The notes beneath the pieces were generated by a model. That model did no database searches. It was not told the origin of the DNA and saw nothing but the letters and a program-made list of their open reading frames with translations. A program made the translations under genes and the position numbers. Shown piece after piece: positions 1-7,937 of a stretch of 64,000 bases of DNA. The stretch comes from Pseudomonas sp. IPO3778. Lineage in GTDB: Bacteria > Pseudomonadota > Gammaproteobacteria > Pseudomonadales > Pseudomonadaceae. Positions within the stretch are counted from its first letter, which is position 1. The number at the start of each line of letters is the position of its first letter. Where the stretch lies: NCBI RefSeq assembly GCF_013386825.1, contig NZ_JACARC010000012.1, positions 74,004 through 138,003 on the forward strand, read 5' to 3'.

Positions 1-569
1 CCGGCTACACCGCCCACGACTACCTGATCGAGCCAGACGCTTCCGCCGCCACTTACTTGTGGGCCGCCGAAGTGCTGACCGGTGGCCGTATCGACCTCGG
101 CGTCGCCCCGCAGGACTTCACCCAGCCCGATGCAAAAGCCCAGGCCGTGATCGCGCAATTCCCGCACATGCAGCCGGTGGTTGTCGGTTCGCAGATGCAG
201 GATGCGATCCCCACCCTCGCCGTGCTGGCCGCGTTCAACCACACGCCGGTACGCTTCACCGAACTGGCCAACCTGCGGGTCAAGGAATGTGACCGGGTGC
301 AGGCCCTGCATGACGGCCTGAATGAAATCCGTGCCGGTTTGGCGACCATTGAAGGTGATGATTTGCTGGTGGCCAGCGATCCGGCCCTGGCGGGCACTAC
401 CTGCAACGCGCTGATCGACACCCACGCCGACCACCGCATCGCGATGTGCTTTGCCTTGGCGGGCCTGAAGGTGTCGGGCATCAGGATTCAGGACCCGGAC
501 TGCGTCGGCAAGACCTATCCTGAGTACTGGAAAGCGCTGGAAAGCCTTGGGGTCGAGCTGACCTGGTAA
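1..569 (+). CDS. aroA: 3-phosphoshikimate 1-carboxyvinyltransferase (EPSP synthase), C-terminal part
   Basis: The reading frame is open from base 3 and the gene begins before the window, so only about 188 C-terminal residues are visible. EPSP synthase transfers the enolpyruvyl group of phosphoenolpyruvate to shikimate-3-phosphate in cytosolic aromatic amino acid synthesis. The family signatures LRVKECDR and DHRIAM are both present. The first has Cys where many family members have Ser (KESDR). The TGA/TAA-bounded end and the good ribosome site of the next gene suggest the two may be cotranscribed. The identification is firm; whether this is the only aroA of the genome cannot be told from here. 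Confidence 0.93.
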   Translation, partial: GYTAHDYLIEPDASAATYLWAAEVLTGGRIDLGVAPQDFTQPDAKAQAVIAQFPHMQPVVVGSQMQDAIPTLAVLAAFNHTPVRFTELANLRVKECDRVQALHDGLNEIRAGLATIEGDDLLVASDPALAGTTCNALIDTHADHRIAMCFALAGLKVSGIRIQDPDCVGKTYPEYWKALESLGVELTW

Positions 570-601
570 GCCGTCGGCGCCGGTAACGGGAGGGAGTATT
601 G

Positions 602-991
602 ATGACGATTCGCCAACCCTGCCCTCCCGGCGCCTGCGACTGCAAGCGTGAGCAACTGCTCGACCTTCCCAGCGCCGATGCACGCATCCTGCACCTGACG
701 CGCCAGGAAGAAAAACGCCTGCTCGAACGCCTGGAAAACCTGCAAAGCCTGCCAGACCTGGAGCGCATGCAACAGCTGATGCACCAGCAACTGGGCATCC
801 GCGTGCACATCGCGCCCGGGCATACGGAAGTCAAAAGCATGCGCGGGATCCAGATCGTTATCGATGAGCTGCCGGGGCTGTGTCGCAAGACCCGGCAGTC
901 AATTCCGGCAGCGATTCGCAAGGGCATGGAGAAGCGGCCGGAGATTGCGTACCGGTTGCTGGATGCCCATGACTTGTTCAGGGAGGTTTGA
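602..991 (+). CDS. Conserved hypothetical protein, cysteine-rich N-terminus
   Basis: This 129-residue soluble protein has no family that I can name. A purine-rich ribosome site (GGAGGGAG, about 588-595) sits just before the ATG at 602; an in-frame TTG lies directly upstream but is less likely. The N-terminus has a CPPGACDC cluster, which could bind metal or simply be redox-active. The rest is charged and probably helical, ending with a basic segment. It follows aroA by 32 bases and is followed without a gap by a membrane protein gene, so the three may form one transcript. No catalytic motif is apparent. Confidence 0.7.
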   Translation: MTIRQPCPPGACDCKREQLLDLPSADARILHLTRQEEKRLLERLENLQSLPDLERMQQLMHQQLGIRVHIAPGHTEVKSMRGIQIVIDELPGLCRKTRQSIPAAIRKGMEKRPEIAYRLLDAHDLFREV

Positions 992-1420
992 GTGGTTGCC
1001 GCGAATGGCACGGATAAAATCCGGCGAGTCCTGCGTCTGTTACTCGCTGTTTTTTACTTCGTCGCGGGCTGTTTTCACCTATACGCCACTCAAGGGTTCG
1101 TTAGCATTGTTCCGGATTGGGTGCCTTACCCGTATTCCGTGGTGGTACTCACCGGAATAGGGGAGTTGCTGGGTGCCCTGGCGCTGCTTGCGCCAAGGCT
1201 ACGCAGGCTTGCCGGCGCGCTGTTTGCCCTCTACGCGGTCTGTGTATTTCCGGCAAATATCAAACATGCAATCGAACATATCCCGGTGGGTGGTGTAGAC
1301 CTGGGCTGGGCGTATCACGCGCCCCGACTGGCGTTTCAACCGGTATTAGTGTGGCTGGCGTTGTTCTGCGGCGACTGGGTCACATGGCCATTCAGGCGGT
1401 TTCGCAAGGCTCGAGACTGA
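992..1420 (+). CDS. DoxX-like small integral membrane protein
   Basis: This 142-residue protein has about four hydrophobic segments and the features of the DoxX/DoxD-like group: an N-terminal helix with a GCFH-type motif and a GIGELLGALALL segment. Such proteins are small inner-membrane proteins, sometimes tied to quinone or redox stress, but the biochemical role here is unknown. The GTG start at 992 immediately follows the previous stop (989-991), with GGGAGG at 981-986 as ribosome site, which indicates translational coupling. The 3' end overlaps the convergent quinone-reductase-like gene by 29 bases. Confidence 0.72.
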   Translation: MVAANGTDKIRRVLRLLLAVFYFVAGCFHLYATQGFVSIVPDWVPYPYSVVVLTGIGELLGALALLAPRLRRLAGALFALYAVCVFPANIKHAIEHIPVGGVDLGWAYHAPRLAFQPVLVWLALFCGDWVTWPFRRFRKARD

Positions 1421-1997
1421 CAAACAGCTGCCGCCCCAACTGCGCCACCGTCTCCAGATGCTGCTCGGCGGCACCGCTCTCCGAGTCCAGCAGCAGCTCG
1501 GAGGTCAGCACTTTCGCCCCACAGTAATCAAAGATCCCGTGGTCGATTTGCGTGCGCATCGCGTTGGCGTAGCCGTGGCGTTCAAACACACCTTCATCCG
1601 CCGCGCCCACACCCAGCAAGTGCACCTGCAAATGGCCAAGCTTTTTCACCACCTTGGTTTCAAGGCTGTAGTCGATTGCCCAGCCGTTGACGAACACCCG
1701 GTCGATCCAGCCCTTGAGCAAGGCCGGCATCGACCACCAGTAGATCGGGAACACCAGCACCAACGCGTCGGCGCGGTCGAGCCGGGCCTGTTCGGCCAGC
1801 ACGTCGGCGGGCGGCGTGGCGCGGGTGCGATGCACTTTATGGTCGGCGGCGCTGTAGCGCGGGTCGAAACCTTCGGCGGCCAGGTCGGCGATTTCGAAGG
1901 TGTGGCCGGCGGCCGTGATGCCGGCCGCCGCCTGTTTGGCGAGGCTGTGGGTCAGGGAGTGGGGATCGTGGTGAGCAATAACGATCAGGGCGTGCAT
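1392..1997 (-). CDS. Flavodoxin-fold NAD(P)H:quinone oxidoreductase
   Basis: This 201-residue protein belongs to the flavodoxin-like NAD(P)H dehydrogenase (quinone) family, which reduces quinones by two electrons with bound FMN or FAD in the cytosol. Visible family features are the N-terminal strand IVIAHHDPHSLTHSL, the LVFPIYWWSMPALLKGWIDRVF segment and a later GxGAxDEGVF loop around the flavin. I place the start at the ATG complementary to 1995-1997, since GGAG lies at the right distance upstream; a longer in-frame start at 2033 lacks that support. It is divergent from a TetR-type regulator across a spacer with a clear inverted repeat, suggesting inducible control by quinones or electrophiles. 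Confidence 0.85.
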   Translation of the reverse strand: MHALIVIAHHDPHSLTHSLAKQAAAGITAAGHTFEIADLAAEGFDPRYSAADHKVHRTRATPPADVLAEQARLDRADALVLVFPIYWWSMPALLKGWIDRVFVNGWAIDYSLETKVVKKLGHLQVHLLGVGAADEGVFERHGYANAMRTQIDHGIFDYCGAKVLTSELLLDSESGAAEQHLETVAQLGRQLFVSLEPCETA

Positions 1998-2054
1998 GGC
2001 AGTGACTCCTTCGGGGTAGCGGCGGGAAGGCAAATTGAGTAGGCTTGGGCTAAG

Positions 2055-2080
2055 TTACCGTTGGTAAGTTACTTTTGGTA
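2055..2080. promoter_or_regulatory. Candidate TetR-type operator
   Basis: A perfect inverted repeat TTACC-GTT-GGTAA occupies 2055-2067, followed at once by a weaker second copy, TTAC-TTTT-GGTA, at 2069-2080. It lies between the divergent quinone reductase (start 1997) and TetR gene (start 2088), so a regulator bound there could control both. The assignment to the adjacent TetR protein is inference. Confidence 0.55.
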
Positions 2081-2087
2081 TATAAGC

Positions 2088-2690
2088 ATGTCAAGCGATC
2101 AATCCCCTGCCCCTCGCCGTCGCCTGTCCCGGGATGACCGGTTGCGCCAGTTGCTCGATATGGCCTGGCAACTGGTGCGCGAAGAAGGCACCGATGCCCT
2201 GAGCCTGGGGCACCTGGCGGAGTTGGCCGGGGTAACCAAGCCGGTGGTGTATGACCATTTCGGCACCCGTGCAGGGCTGTTGGCGGCGCTGTATGAAGAC
2301 TTCGATGCCCGCCAGAACCAGGTGTTCGCCAGCGCCATCGAGGCCAGCGAGCCCACCCTGGACGACCGCGCCTGGGTGATCGCCTCGTGTTATGTCGACT
2401 GTGTGTTGCTGCAGGGCCGGGAAATTCCCGGCGTGATTGCGGCGCTGGCCGGCAGCCCGGAACTGGAAAGCATCAAGCGAGCGTACGACGTGATTTTCCT
2501 CGGCAAGTGCCGCGATGCCCTCGCCCCGTTTGCCGTAGACGGCATGATAAGCCAAGCCGGCCTGAGGGGAATGTTGGGCGCGGCAGATGCCCTGTCCCAG
2601 GCCGCCGCCAGCGGGGAAATCAGCCCGGTGGAGGCGCAGGAAGAGCTGTTTGCGAGCATCAAGGCGATGGTCAATCGCGGACGTGTTTAA
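2088..2690 (+). CDS. TetR/AcrR family transcriptional regulator
   Basis: This 200-residue one-component regulator has an N-terminal helix-turn-helix (about residues 15-65; LSLGHLAELAGVTKPVVYDHFGT is the recognition region) and a helical C-terminal ligand domain with a late MLGAADALSQAAASGEIS stretch. Such proteins normally repress neighbouring genes and release DNA on ligand binding. The ATG at 2088 was chosen because residues upstream in frame overlap the candidate operator. The divergent quinone reductase is the obvious target. The ligand is unknown. Confidence 0.88.
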   Translation: MSSDQSPAPRRRLSRDDRLRQLLDMAWQLVREEGTDALSLGHLAELAGVTKPVVYDHFGTRAGLLAALYEDFDARQNQVFASAIEASEPTLDDRAWVIASCYVDCVLLQGREIPGVIAALAGSPELESIKRAYDVIFLGKCRDALAPFAVDGMISQAGLRGMLGAADALSQAAASGEISPVEAQEELFASIKAMVNRGRV

Positions 2691-2806
2691 AAAGAATTAA
2701 ACAAGGGCGGGGAATAAACCGGCGCGACGGGTGTTTACCTGAGTACGCCTTGTGAATACAGCACAAGGCCAGTACTCAAACCAAGAAAAACCCCCAGGAG
2801 TTCGTC

Positions 2807-3184
2807 ATGCTGAAAAAATTCTCCCTTGCTGCCGCTGTTGTGATTGCGTGTGCTTCGACCATGGCCTTCGCCGCCCCTGCCACCATCGCTGACAGCGCCA
2901 AGGGCAAAGTCCTGGTGGATGGCAAGGGCATGACCCTGTACACCTTCGCCAAGGACAGCGCCGGCAAATCCGCCTGCAACGGCCAATGCCTGGCCAACTG
3001 GCCGGCCCTGACCGCCTCGGCCGGCGCCAAGGACGCCGATGGCTACACCGTGGTCAGCCGTGACGATGGCAGCAAGCAGTGGGCCTATAAAGGCCAGCCG
3101 CTGTACACCTGGGTCAAGGACAGCAAGCCGGGCGACATCACCGGTGACGGCGTTGGCGGCAACTGGAACCTGGCCAAGCCATAA
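2807..3184 (+). CDS. Secreted protein with repeated YTF/YTW...D motifs (COG4315-like)
   Basis: This 125-residue exported protein has a signal peptide (MLKKFSLAAAVVIACASTMAFA, cleavage after AFA near residue 22). The mature part carries two copies of the short motif typical of the family of predicted lipoproteins with Yx(F/W/Y)xxD repeats: LYTFAKD near residue 45 and LYTWVKD near residue 102. It also has a CNGQCLANWP motif with two cysteines. There is no lipobox, so it is probably soluble periplasmic. AGGAG at 2796-2800 supports the ATG. The function of the family is not established. The gene stands alone and is followed by a REP-like palindrome. Confidence 0.8.
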   Translation: MLKKFSLAAAVVIACASTMAFAAPATIADSAKGKVLVDGKGMTLYTFAKDSAGKSACNGQCLANWPALTASAGAKDADGYTVVSRDDGSKQWAYKGQPLYTWVKDSKPGDITGDGVGGNWNLAKP

Positions 3185-3203
3185 CAGACATACCCATCAA
3201 AAA

Positions 3204-3324
3204 GTGGGAGCGGGCTTGCTGTGGCGAGCGGGCTTGCCCCGCGTTGGGCTGCGAAGCGGCCCCATCAATCTGTGGTGAACCCGACGGGGGAAAAGCCCCC
3301 TCACCACAGCAAGCCCGCTCCCAC
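3204..3324. repeat. REP-like palindromic element
   Basis: Two arms of 21 bases (3204-3224 and 3304-3324) are perfect reverse complements and contain the core GTGGGAGCGGGCTTGC. Inside lies a second copy of the motif, GGCGAGCGGGCTTGCCCC, and its partial complement. This is the usual architecture of Pseudomonas intergenic REP/BIME elements. It sits between two convergent genes and may help to end transcription. Confidence 0.8.
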
Positions 3325-3335
3325 ATTGTTCTGCG

Positions 3336-4010
3336 TTATCCCTGCCTTGCGTGCACAAACATCCGGGCTTTGTGGGTCATCTGGTCGAAGTGGCGATCGC
3401 GCTGTTTCTCCGCATCGACCATCGCTCGCTTGCCGTGCTTTTGCAGCAGGTAGGTGTGGATCTGCCGCACCTCCAGCGAGCTGTAGATCGACGCCACATC
3501 CAACAGGCCCATCAAGCCGTCGGTGCTGTAGTCGCGGGTGTTCATCAGCACCTGGGTACCGCGTACGCCACGCACCTGAAAGCCCATGGACTCAAACGCC
3601 GGCACCTTCTCCACGGCGCACGTCAGTTCGGCATGGGGGTAGCGGGCCAGCATGTCCTGGATCATCGCCCGCGCCACGCCTTTGCGTCGATGGCTGGCAT
3701 GCACCGCCATATACGCCACGCCACACGCCTCGGGATCGTCCTTCACCGGCAGGTACAGCAGAAAGCCCATCACCTGTTCCTGCGCGTCCAGCGCCACGAT
3801 CAATTCAACCGCAATGCCCTTCGACCCGCCCAGCGCGTCCAGGTACAGGTGCACCTCGTAGCCGATCGCATACTGATAGACGTTGTACAGCAGGTTGCTC
3901 GGCGGGATGGCGACCATGCTGATGTCGGTCAGGTAGTCGACCACCATCTGCAGAATCTGCGCGTTGATCGGCTCGGGGCATGGGGTTTCGTAACGGGTAA
4001 GGCTGAACAT
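3336..4010 (-). CDS. GNAT family N-acetyltransferase
   Basis: This 224-residue cytosolic protein has a single GNAT fold in its middle (about residues 65-155). The acetyl-CoA loop appears as AVHASHRRKGVARAMIQDML (R/Q-x-x-G-x-A type), preceded by strand AYMAV and followed by FESMGFQ. AGGA lies just before the ATG complementary to 4008-4010. The N- and C-terminal extensions, the latter helical and basic, are not part of the basic fold. The substrate cannot be deduced. The gene is separated from the next LysR gene by only 50 bases on the same strand. Confidence 0.82.
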   Translation of the reverse strand: MFSLTRYETPCPEPINAQILQMVVDYLTDISMVAIPPSNLLYNVYQYAIGYEVHLYLDALGGSKGIAVELIVALDAQEQVMGFLLYLPVKDDPEACGVAYMAVHASHRRKGVARAMIQDMLARYPHAELTCAVEKVPAFESMGFQVRGVRGTQVLMNTRDYSTDGLMGLLDVASIYSSLEVRQIHTYLLQKHGKRAMVDAEKQRDRHFDQMTHKARMFVHARQG

Positions 4011-4060
4011 TCGAATTCCTGGTGTTTCGTGTCATGACGACGCGGAGTGTACCTGCTGGT

Positions 4061-4951
4061 TCATTGCGCACACACCTCCCGCAGGCAACCCCGCAGCCAG
4101 CGATGGGCCAGGTCGGCGTCCAGGCGCGGGTGCCAGAGCATTGATACGGTGAAGTCCGGGAACGCAAACGGCAGCGCAAAGCGGTGAAGATCGCTGTGCA
4201 AATTGCCGGTGTGGCGCTCCGGCACGCTGGCGATCAGGTCGCTGCTGCGGGCCAATGCCAGGGCGGTCGAGAAGCCGGCAACGATGGTCACCACGTCCCG
4301 GGTCAGCCCCAGTGTTTCAAGGGCTTGATGAATCTGGCCCTGATCGTGGCCACGGCGGGACACATAGATATGCTGGCCGCCGGCAAACCGCTGCGGCGTG
4401 ATGTCGCCCTCACACAGCGGATGGCCCTTGCGCACCACGCCGATAAACCGGTCGCGAAACAGCGCCTGGGTCAGCACCTCGGGGCTGGCGCTGCTGTCTA
4501 CCACGCCGGTTTCCAGGTCGACGCTGCCATCGCGCAGTGGCGTACTGGCCTTGTCCGGCTTGTGCACGAAGCGCAATCGCACCCCCGGCGCTTCCCGGGC
4601 GATACGCGCCAACAGCGCCGGGCCGAAACACTCAACAAAACCGTCGCTGGTGCGCAAGGTGAACGTGCGCACCAGTTGGCTCAGGTCAAGGGCCGCAGCC
4701 GGGCGCAACACGGCTTCGGCGTCCTGCACCAACTGGCTGACCCGCTCGCGCAGTTCCAGGGCGCGTGGCGTGGGCACCAGGCCACGGCCGGCACGGACCA
4801 GTAACGGATCCCCCGTGGTTTCCCGCAACCGCGCCAGGGCCCGGCTCATCGCCGAGGGGCTCAGGCGCAAACGCTGGGCGGCACGGGTGACACTGCCTTC
4901 GGCGAGTAACACATCCAGGGTGACCAGCAAATTCAGATCGGGTGTGGACAC
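4061..4951 (-). CDS. LysR family transcriptional regulator
   Basis: This 296-residue regulator has an N-terminal winged helix-turn-helix (residues 1-60, SVTRAAQRLRLSPSAMSRAL) and a C-terminal substrate-binding domain. I prefer the GTG at 4949-4951, where GAGG lies upstream and the protein begins in the usual (V/M)STPDLNLL way; an ATG at 5011 would give 20 extra residues. It is divergent from an MFS exporter. An inverted pair GGCGCA/TGCGCC (4973-4978, 4997-5002) lies in the spacer. It probably controls the exporter; the inducer is unknown. Confidence 0.88.
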   Translation of the reverse strand: MSTPDLNLLVTLDVLLAEGSVTRAAQRLRLSPSAMSRALARLRETTGDPLLVRAGRGLVPTPRALELRERVSQLVQDAEAVLRPAAALDLSQLVRTFTLRTSDGFVECFGPALLARIAREAPGVRLRFVHKPDKASTPLRDGSVDLETGVVDSSASPEVLTQALFRDRFIGVVRKGHPLCEGDITPQRFAGGQHIYVSRRGHDQGQIHQALETLGLTRDVVTIVAGFSTALALARSSDLIASVPERHTGNLHSDLHRFALPFAFPDFTVSMLWHPRLDADLAHRWLRGCLREVCAQ

Positions 4952-5062
4952 GGCAAACCTCACAGGGCGTTTGGCGCAACTATTAAGTGCAAATGCTGCG
5001 CCTTCCGCCATGTTAGGCCACGGGGTAGATTTCTGACAGCGGTCAAACCCAGGAACCTCTTG

Positions 5063-6298
5063 ATGAAATCACCTGCACCCCGTGGCGCCCTCGCCGCCTT
5101 GTCACTGTCCATGCTGCTGGCGTCTTTGGGCACCAGCATCGCCAATGTCGGCCTGCCGAGCCTGGTGCTGGCGTTTGACGCGTCCTTTCAAGCGGCGCAG
5201 TGGGTGGTGCTCGCGTACTTGCTGGCAATCACCGCCGTGATCGTCAGCGTCGGGCGGCTCGGCGACCTGATGGGCCGCAGCCGCCTGCTATTGACGGGAT
5301 TGTTACTCTTCACCGTGGCCTCCGCCCTGTGTGGCGTGGCTTCGTCCCTCGGGCTGCTGATTGCAGCGCGAGCCCTGCAAGGCCTGGGCGCGGCGATCAT
5401 GATGGCGATGACCATGGCCCTGGTGGGCGAAACCGTCGCCAAGGAACGTACCGGGCGGGCCATGGGCTTGCTGGGCAGCGTGTCCGCGATGGGGACTGCG
5501 CTGGGGCCAAGCATTGGCGGGGGGCTAATCGCCGGGTTCGGCTGGCGTGCGCTGTTCTTCATCACGGTCCCACTGGGGTTGCTGACGTTTGCCCTCGCCC
5601 GCCGTTATCTGCACGTCGACCGTCGCGAACAGAAGCCTGCCCGATCGGCGTTGAATGTCCTGTCCACCCTGCGGGACTCGAGCCTGAACGCCGGCCTGGG
5701 CATGAGTGCACTGGTGTCGGCGGTGATGATGGCAACCTTGGTGGTCGGGCCGTTCTACCTGACCCACGGCGCAGGCCTCGACCCTGCCCGGATGGGCCTG
5801 ACGATGGCCATCGGGCCGTGTGTCTCGGCGTTGATGGGCGTACCCGCAGGCCGTTTGACCGACCGCTTCGGCGCCGGCCCGATGACCATTGCCGGGCTGC
5901 TGGCGATGCTGGGCGGCTGCCTGTTGCTGTCGCTGATGCCGCTGAACCTCGGTATTGCCGGGTACATCGGCCCGTTGATCATCCTCACCCTCGGCTACGC
6001 CCAGTCTCAGGCGGCCAACAACACGGCAGTGATGGGCGAGGTGCCGGCGGACCAACGGGGTGTAGTCGCGGGTCTGCTCAACCTGTCGCGCAATCTGGGG
6101 CTGATCGCGGGGGCCTCGGCATTGGGCGCGGTGTTCGCGCAGACGGCCGGTGACCTCGCCACGGCCAGCCGTAGCGCAGTGGGAAACGGGATGCACGCTA
6201 CGTTCGGCGTGGCGCTGGCCCTCGTGATCGCCTCCCTGCTGATGGTGGTGCTTGCCCTGCGCGATCAGGCCCGTAAACACTCTGCATTCAAGAACTGA
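5063..6298 (+). CDS. MFS drug/metabolite exporter
   Basis: This inner-membrane protein of 411 residues has about 12 transmembrane helices. It shows the MFS motif A loop GRLGDLMGRSRLLL (about residues 67-80) and, in helix 5, the antiporter-type GxxxGPxxGG pattern (GTALGPSIGGGL), which point to proton-coupled drug export. Translation starts at the ATG at 5063 after AGGAACCTCTTG. It is divergent from a LysR gene, the common regulator-pump arrangement. The substrate is not predictable. Confidence 0.85.
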   Translation: MKSPAPRGALAALSLSMLLASLGTSIANVGLPSLVLAFDASFQAAQWVVLAYLLAITAVIVSVGRLGDLMGRSRLLLTGLLLFTVASALCGVASSLGLLIAARALQGLGAAIMMAMTMALVGETVAKERTGRAMGLLGSVSAMGTALGPSIGGGLIAGFGWRALFFITVPLGLLTFALARRYLHVDRREQKPARSALNVLSTLRDSSLNAGLGMSALVSAVMMATLVVGPFYLTHGAGLDPARMGLTMAIGPCVSALMGVPAGRLTDRFGAGPMTIAGLLAMLGGCLLLSLMPLNLGIAGYIGPLIILTLGYAQSQAANNTAVMGEVPADQRGVVAGLLNLSRNLGLIAGASALGAVFAQTAGDLATASRSAVGNGMHATFGVALALVIASLLMVVLALRDQARKHSAFKN

Positions 6299-6379
6299 GG
6301 CAAAAAGTTCGGACCAACGGGTGCATGGATGGCCCTTCATCGCGCATCATGGGCACTTTCAAGCTCAAGGGAAACGTCC

Positions 6380-7237
6380 ATGCGCGCTCTGTCATTGATG
6401 ATGGGTCTTACGACGCTGGCCGCCAGTCTGGTGTTTAGCGCCCAGGCGCAGGCGGGTGAAGAAAGCCTGTTGGTCGACTCGATCAATCAATACCGCAGCC
6501 AGGTTCAGCGCTGCGGCAACCAGGGTTCCCAGGAATTGCCACCGCTGGCCAGCGACACGCGGCTGGTGTTGCCGGTCAACAGCGTCGGCGACTTGCAGCA
6601 GGCGTTGGCGCGGGCGGCGTACCCGATGGTCAACGTCCAAGCCATCAGCCTGTCCGGGCCAAAAAACGCCGAAGCCGCCATGAAAGCCGTGCGCGAAAGT
6701 TTTTGCCGGGTGGTGCTCGACCCGCAGTTCATTGATATCGGCGTGAGCAACAGCGGCCAGGACTGGCGCATTGTGCTCGCCCGCCCGTTGCTGACCAGCG
6801 GCCTGGGTGAGAGCCAGACCGAAGGCAAGAAGGTGCTTGATCTCATCAACGCCGCCCGCCAGCAGCCCCATCAGTGTGGCGGCGAGACCTTTGCTGCCAC
6901 CACACCGCTGAGCTGGAACGAAGCACTCGCCAACGCCGCCGCCGGTCACGCCCGCAATATGGCCAACGGCAACTTCTTCGATCACCTGGACCACGATGGC
7001 CGCACCCCGGGCGACCGGGCTGAGCTGGCGGGCTACATCGGCCAGCGGATCGGCGAGAACATTGCCGCCGGCATGGACACCCCACGCAAGGTGGTCGACG
7101 GCTGGCTCGCCAGCCCCGGGCACTGCGCCAACCTGATGAACCCGCAGTTCCGGGAAATGGGCGCCGCCTATGCCATGGACCCGAAAAGCGACGCGGGCAT
7201 CTACTGGACGGGTTTGTTTGGCGTGCAGCAGCAATAG
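6380..7237 (+). CDS. Secreted CAP (SCP/PR1) domain protein
   Basis: This protein of 285 residues has a signal peptide (MRALSLMMGLTTLAASLVFS-AQAQA) and a C-terminal CAP domain (about residues 155-285). The domain has the family landmarks LSWNEALANAAAGHARNMA, DHDGRTPGDRAELAGY, GENIAAG and WLASPGHCANLMNPQFREMG. The N-terminal half (about residues 25-150) has no fold that I recognise and holds a cysteine pair. Bacterial CAP proteins act in the periplasm or outside the cell; their activity is mostly undefined. The ATG at 6380 follows AAGGGAAACG. An in-frame ATG upstream at 6329 would put extra residues before the signal peptide and is unlikely. Confidence 0.88.
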   Translation: MRALSLMMGLTTLAASLVFSAQAQAGEESLLVDSINQYRSQVQRCGNQGSQELPPLASDTRLVLPVNSVGDLQQALARAAYPMVNVQAISLSGPKNAEAAMKAVRESFCRVVLDPQFIDIGVSNSGQDWRIVLARPLLTSGLGESQTEGKKVLDLINAARQQPHQCGGETFAATTPLSWNEALANAAAGHARNMANGNFFDHLDHDGRTPGDRAELAGYIGQRIGENIAAGMDTPRKVVDGWLASPGHCANLMNPQFREMGAAYAMDPKSDAGIYWTGLFGVQQQ

Positions 7238-7240
7238 GGG

Positions 7241-7320
7241 TGTGTATCCCAACGTATCTTCCCGGCGAGGCGACACACTGCGAGGCGCGCCGCCACGGGG
7301 CATGACACATTCCGGATACG
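7241..7320. promoter_or_regulatory. TGTGTATC/GATACG motif cluster upstream of ohr
   Basis: The spacer between the CAP gene and ohr contains TGTGTATC (7241-7248), a second GTATC five bases later, and GATACG (7315-7320). The octamer recurs in the spacer before the 11556 hydrolase gene. GTATCC-N16-CGAG (7244-7269) could also be read as an extracytoplasmic-sigma promoter. Both readings are inference. Confidence 0.3.
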
Positions 7321-7377
7321 CCAGCACGGTTTCCTGTGCACTCCGGCCCACCCAGGGCCACTCACCAGGAAACCGTC

Positions 7378-7797
7378 ATGTCCCAGAACAGCACCGTGCT
7401 CTACACCGGCAAAACCCACACCACAGGCGGCCGTGAAGGCGCGTCCCACAGCGATGACCTGCAACTGGACATCAAGCTCTCGCCGCCCGGTTCCAAAGCC
7501 GCCGGCACCAACCCCGAGCAACTGTTTGGTGCCGGCTGGTCCGCCTGCTTTATCGGCGCGCTGGGCAAGGCGGCCCAAACCCTGAAAATCCGCCTGCCGG
7601 CCGATACCGCGGTGAGCGCCGAAGTGGACCTGGTGAACAGCCCCGAACAGGGCTATTACCTGCAAGCCCGCCTGCGGGTCAGCCTGCCGGGCGTGGAACA
7701 CGTGGCAGCCCGTGCACTGGCAGACCTTGCCCACCAGACCTGCCCGTATTCCAAGGCCACCCGCGGCAATATCGAGGTCACGATTACCGTGGCCTGA
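7378..7797 (+). CDS. ohr: Organic hydroperoxide resistance protein (Ohr/OsmC family)
   Basis: This 139-residue thiol peroxidase reduces organic hydroperoxides in the cytosol. Both redox cysteines of the family are present: peroxidatic Cys57 in SACFIGALG and resolving Cys122 in QTCPYSKAT. The conserved Arg19 and Glu48 that polarise the peroxidatic thiol are also there, and the N-terminus YTGKTHTTGGREG is typical of the Ohr branch rather than OsmC proper. The ATG at 7378 follows a CAGGAAACC ribosome site. No MarR-type OhrR gene is adjacent, so control is probably by another system. The spacer upstream carries GTATC motifs. Confidence 0.9.
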   Translation: MSQNSTVLYTGKTHTTGGREGASHSDDLQLDIKLSPPGSKAAGTNPEQLFGAGWSACFIGALGKAAQTLKIRLPADTAVSAEVDLVNSPEQGYYLQARLRVSLPGVEHVAARALADLAHQTCPYSKATRGNIEVTITVA

Positions 7798-7803
7798 AGG
7801 CGG

Positions 7804-7864
7804 TTCAGCGGATGATTATCCGGCCGAGACATTAAAGTGCCATATCGTCGATAATCCCGCTGAA
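7804..7864. terminator. Imperfect inverted repeat after ohr
   Basis: The arm at 7804-7820 (TTCAGCGG then ATGATTATC) is complementary, apart from a 2-base bulge, to the arm at 7850-7864. There is no T-tract, so this may be a processing or partial termination site rather than a classical terminator. Confidence 0.4.
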
Positions 7865-7937
7865 CTGGCTCGATGCCGGGATGTCTGTAGCTTGATATCC
7901 CGCATTCAGCAACCCGTGGCAAAGAAGGCGCTCCCCA

